The translations under genes and the position numbers were made by a program. A stretch of 64,000 nucleotides of DNA from Azospirillum thiophilum. Its GTDB lineage: Bacteria > Pseudomonadota > Alphaproteobacteria > Azospirillales > Azospirillaceae. Positions 62,766-64,000 of this stretch are shown in pieces (the stretch's first letter is position 1; each line of letters begins with the position of its first letter). The stretch spans positions 642,501-706,500 of the forward strand of contig NZ_CP012403.1 of the NCBI RefSeq assembly GCF_001305595.1, written 5' to 3'. The notes beneath the pieces are model-generated. The model saw nothing but the letters and a program-made list of their open reading frames with translations. It did not search any database and had not been told where the DNA came from.

Positions 62766-64000
62766 CACCGCGATCCCGACCCCGCCCCGCCGGTTCGGTC
62801 CCGCATGGCCGGTGACCGGCCTGTTCCTGCTGGCCGGACTGGCTTCCCTTCTGGTCCTCGACCGGCAACTGCCGCCGGCGCTGTGGTGGAGGGCGCTGGT
62901 CGATCCCGATCCGGCGCGGCTCGACCAGCTTGCCGCCCATTACGTCCTGTTTCCGCGCTTCGCGGTCGCCTTGCTGGTCGGGGCGGCGCTTGGGCTTGCC
63001 GGCACCATCCTGCAGCAGGTTCTGCGCAACCCGTTGGCCGAGCCCGCCACCCTCGGCATATCCGCCGGCGCGCACCTGTCGCTGGCCGTCGCCACCCTGT
63101 GGCTGCCGGACGTTCTGGCGCTGGGGCGGGAATGGGTCGCCCTGGCCGGGGCCGGGCTGTCGGCGGCGGCGCTGCTGGCGCTGTCCTGGCGCAAGGGGTT
63201 GTCGCCGGTCACCGTCGTGCTGGCCGGCCTCGTCCTCAGCCTCTATGCCGGGTCGGTCAGCGGCGTGATGGTGCTGTTCAACCACGATTTGCTGATCGGC
63301 CTGTTCCTGTGGGGCGCCGGCTTCCTCGACCAGCAGGATTGGGGCATGGCCGCCTTCCTGGCGCCCCGGCTGGCGGTGCTGGCGGTCGCCGCCATGCTGG
63401 TGCTGCGCCCGCTGGTCCTGCTTGGCCTGGGGGAGGGCGGGGCGCGCAGCCTGGGGCTGTCGGTGGCGGGCGCCCGTCTGGCCGGGCTGCTGATCGCGGT
63501 GATGCTGGCCGCCCTGACGGTCGCCGCCGTCGGCGTGGTCAGCTTCGTCGGGCTGGCGGCGCCGACCATCGTCGGCATGGCCGGCGCCCGCCGGCTGGGG
63601 CAGCGGATGCTGTGGGCGCCCCTGTGCGGCGCCGCCCTGCTGTGGGCGACCGACGCCCTGGTGCTGATGGCGCCCATCACCTACCGGGAACTGCCGACCG
63701 GCGCCGTCACGGCGGTGCTCGGCGTGCCGATGCTGCTGTGGCTGCTGCCGCGGCTGCGCAGTTCGGCACCTCCGGCCCTGTCCAGCGCGCCACCGCCGCC
63801 ACGAGCGTCCCGGCCGGCCCTGGTGCTCGCCGGGGCCGCCCTGCTGCTGCCGCTTGCCTTGTGGATGGCCGTCGCCTTCGGTTCCGGGCCGGGTGGCTGG
63901 GAGTGGAGTGCCGGCGGCGACCTTGCCGCGCTGGCATCCTGGCGCCTGCCGCGGGCGCTGGCCGCCCTGTCCGGCGGGGCCATGCTTGCGGTCGCGGGCG
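62758..64000 (+). CDS. fhuB: ferric-hydroxamate ABC permease, double-length FhuB-type (partial)
   Basis: At least 414 residues are visible; the gene runs off the right edge. The first FecCD permease repeat is complete (GAALGLAGTILQQVLRNPLAEPATLG and VGVVSFVGLAAPTIVGMAGA are seen). A second repeat begins after about residue 350 (SWRLPRALAALSGGAMLAVAG), so this is a fused two-repeat permease like FhuB. The ATPase FhuC is expected outside the window. The ATG overlaps the binding-protein stop. Confidence 0.93.
   Translation, partial: MADTAIPTPPRRFGPAWPVTGLFLLAGLASLLVLDRQLPPALWWRALVDPDPARLDQLAAHYVLFPRFAVALLVGAALGLAGTILQQVLRNPLAEPATLGISAGAHLSLAVATLWLPDVLALGREWVALAGAGLSAAALLALSWRKGLSPVTVVLAGLVLSLYAGSVSGVMVLFNHDLLIGLFLWGAGFLDQQDWGMAAFLAPRLAVLAVAAMLVLRPLVLLGLGEGGARSLGLSVAGARLAGLLIAVMLAALTVAAVGVVSFVGLAAPTIVGMAGARRLGQRMLWAPLCGAALLWATDALVLMAPITYRELPTGAVTAVLGVPMLLWLLPRLRSSAPPALSSAPPPPRASRPALVLAGAALLLPLALWMAVAFGSGPGGWEWSAGGDLAALASWRLPRALAALSGGAMLAVAG

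Noticed and set aside
1..64000. CRISPR arrays, insertion sequences, integrases, tRNA or rRNA genes
   Set aside because: No regularly spaced repeats, transposase motifs, attachment-site duplications or tRNA-like cloverleaf sequence were noticed. This was a reading by eye; a tRNAscan or IS search could still find a small element.

Overview
The window is a dense, very GC-rich bacterial chromosome or chromid segment. Its gene families point to an alphaproteobacterium of the Rhodospirillales, most like Azospirillum: TRAP and Liv transporters, an Mcd-type dehydrogenase, many LysR regulators and a Tat-exported TRAP binding protein. That assignment is by resemblance only, because no rRNA or tRNA gene was found. 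Genes lie in blocks of alternating strand. No phage, insertion sequence, CRISPR array or integrase was recognised.

Layout. (1) 1-3785, minus: pxpC (cut by the window edge), pxpB, accC, accB and pxpA, a 5-oxoprolinase or urea-carboxylase-like locus, with a divergent LysR at 4067-4978. (2) 5029-24676: a divergent catabolic island. The minus arm, read from 16470 down to 5029, is a probable ten-gene operon: TRAP transporter dctP-dctQ-dctM, a PanE-like reductase, an aldehyde dehydrogenase, an FAD-linked 2-hydroxyacid dehydrogenase, a mesaconyl-C4-CoA hydratase-like protein, a CitE-type CoA-ester lyase, etfB and etfA. The plus arm carries a divergent 2-oxoglutarate dehydrogenase E1, a methylsuccinyl-CoA dehydrogenase (mcd), a LysR, an SDR and a mesaconyl-CoA C1-C4 CoA transferase-like protein (mct). 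Together they can be read as a route methylsuccinyl-CoA -> mesaconyl-C1-CoA -> mesaconyl-C4-CoA -> citramalyl-CoA -> acetyl-CoA + pyruvate, with electrons leaving through ETF. This is the most interesting metabolic proposal here. (3) 24695-28417: two nucleoside-type ABC permeases without ATPase or binding protein, a [2Fe-2S] thioredoxin-like ferredoxin and an EamA transporter. (4) 28457-33088: a TPP riboswitch followed by a branched-chain-amino-acid-type ABC transporter whose second permease is fused to an ATPase, suggesting an unusual thiamin-related importer. (5) 33200-43589: mixed housekeeping and envelope genes, including a ClC channel, a lipoprotein, OpgC, PanD, a ClpP-like protease, a glycosyltransferase and a barrel-less amidohydrolase relic. 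(6) 43608-48339: an RND efflux pair behind a perfect palindromic operator, then a lone receiver protein. (7) 48377-54885, minus: eight tightly overlapping genes (two acyltransferase-like proteins, two glycosyltransferases, two PIG-L deacetylases, a GTP cyclohydrolase II homologue and a DUF2419 queuosine-salvage-like protein), a possible undescribed pathway to a GTP-derived glycoconjugate or nucleoside. (8) 55731-64000, plus: a hydroxamate siderophore locus with ornithine N-monooxygenase, esterase-like hydrolase, GNAT acyltransferase, TonB receptor, binding protein and an FhuB permease that runs off the window. An AT-rich island at about 55,080-55,330 separates blocks 7 and 8.

All identifications come from reading motifs and comparing with remembered family sequences; no database search was run. 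Start sites were chosen by homology and visible Shine-Dalgarno sequences and are flagged where uncertain.
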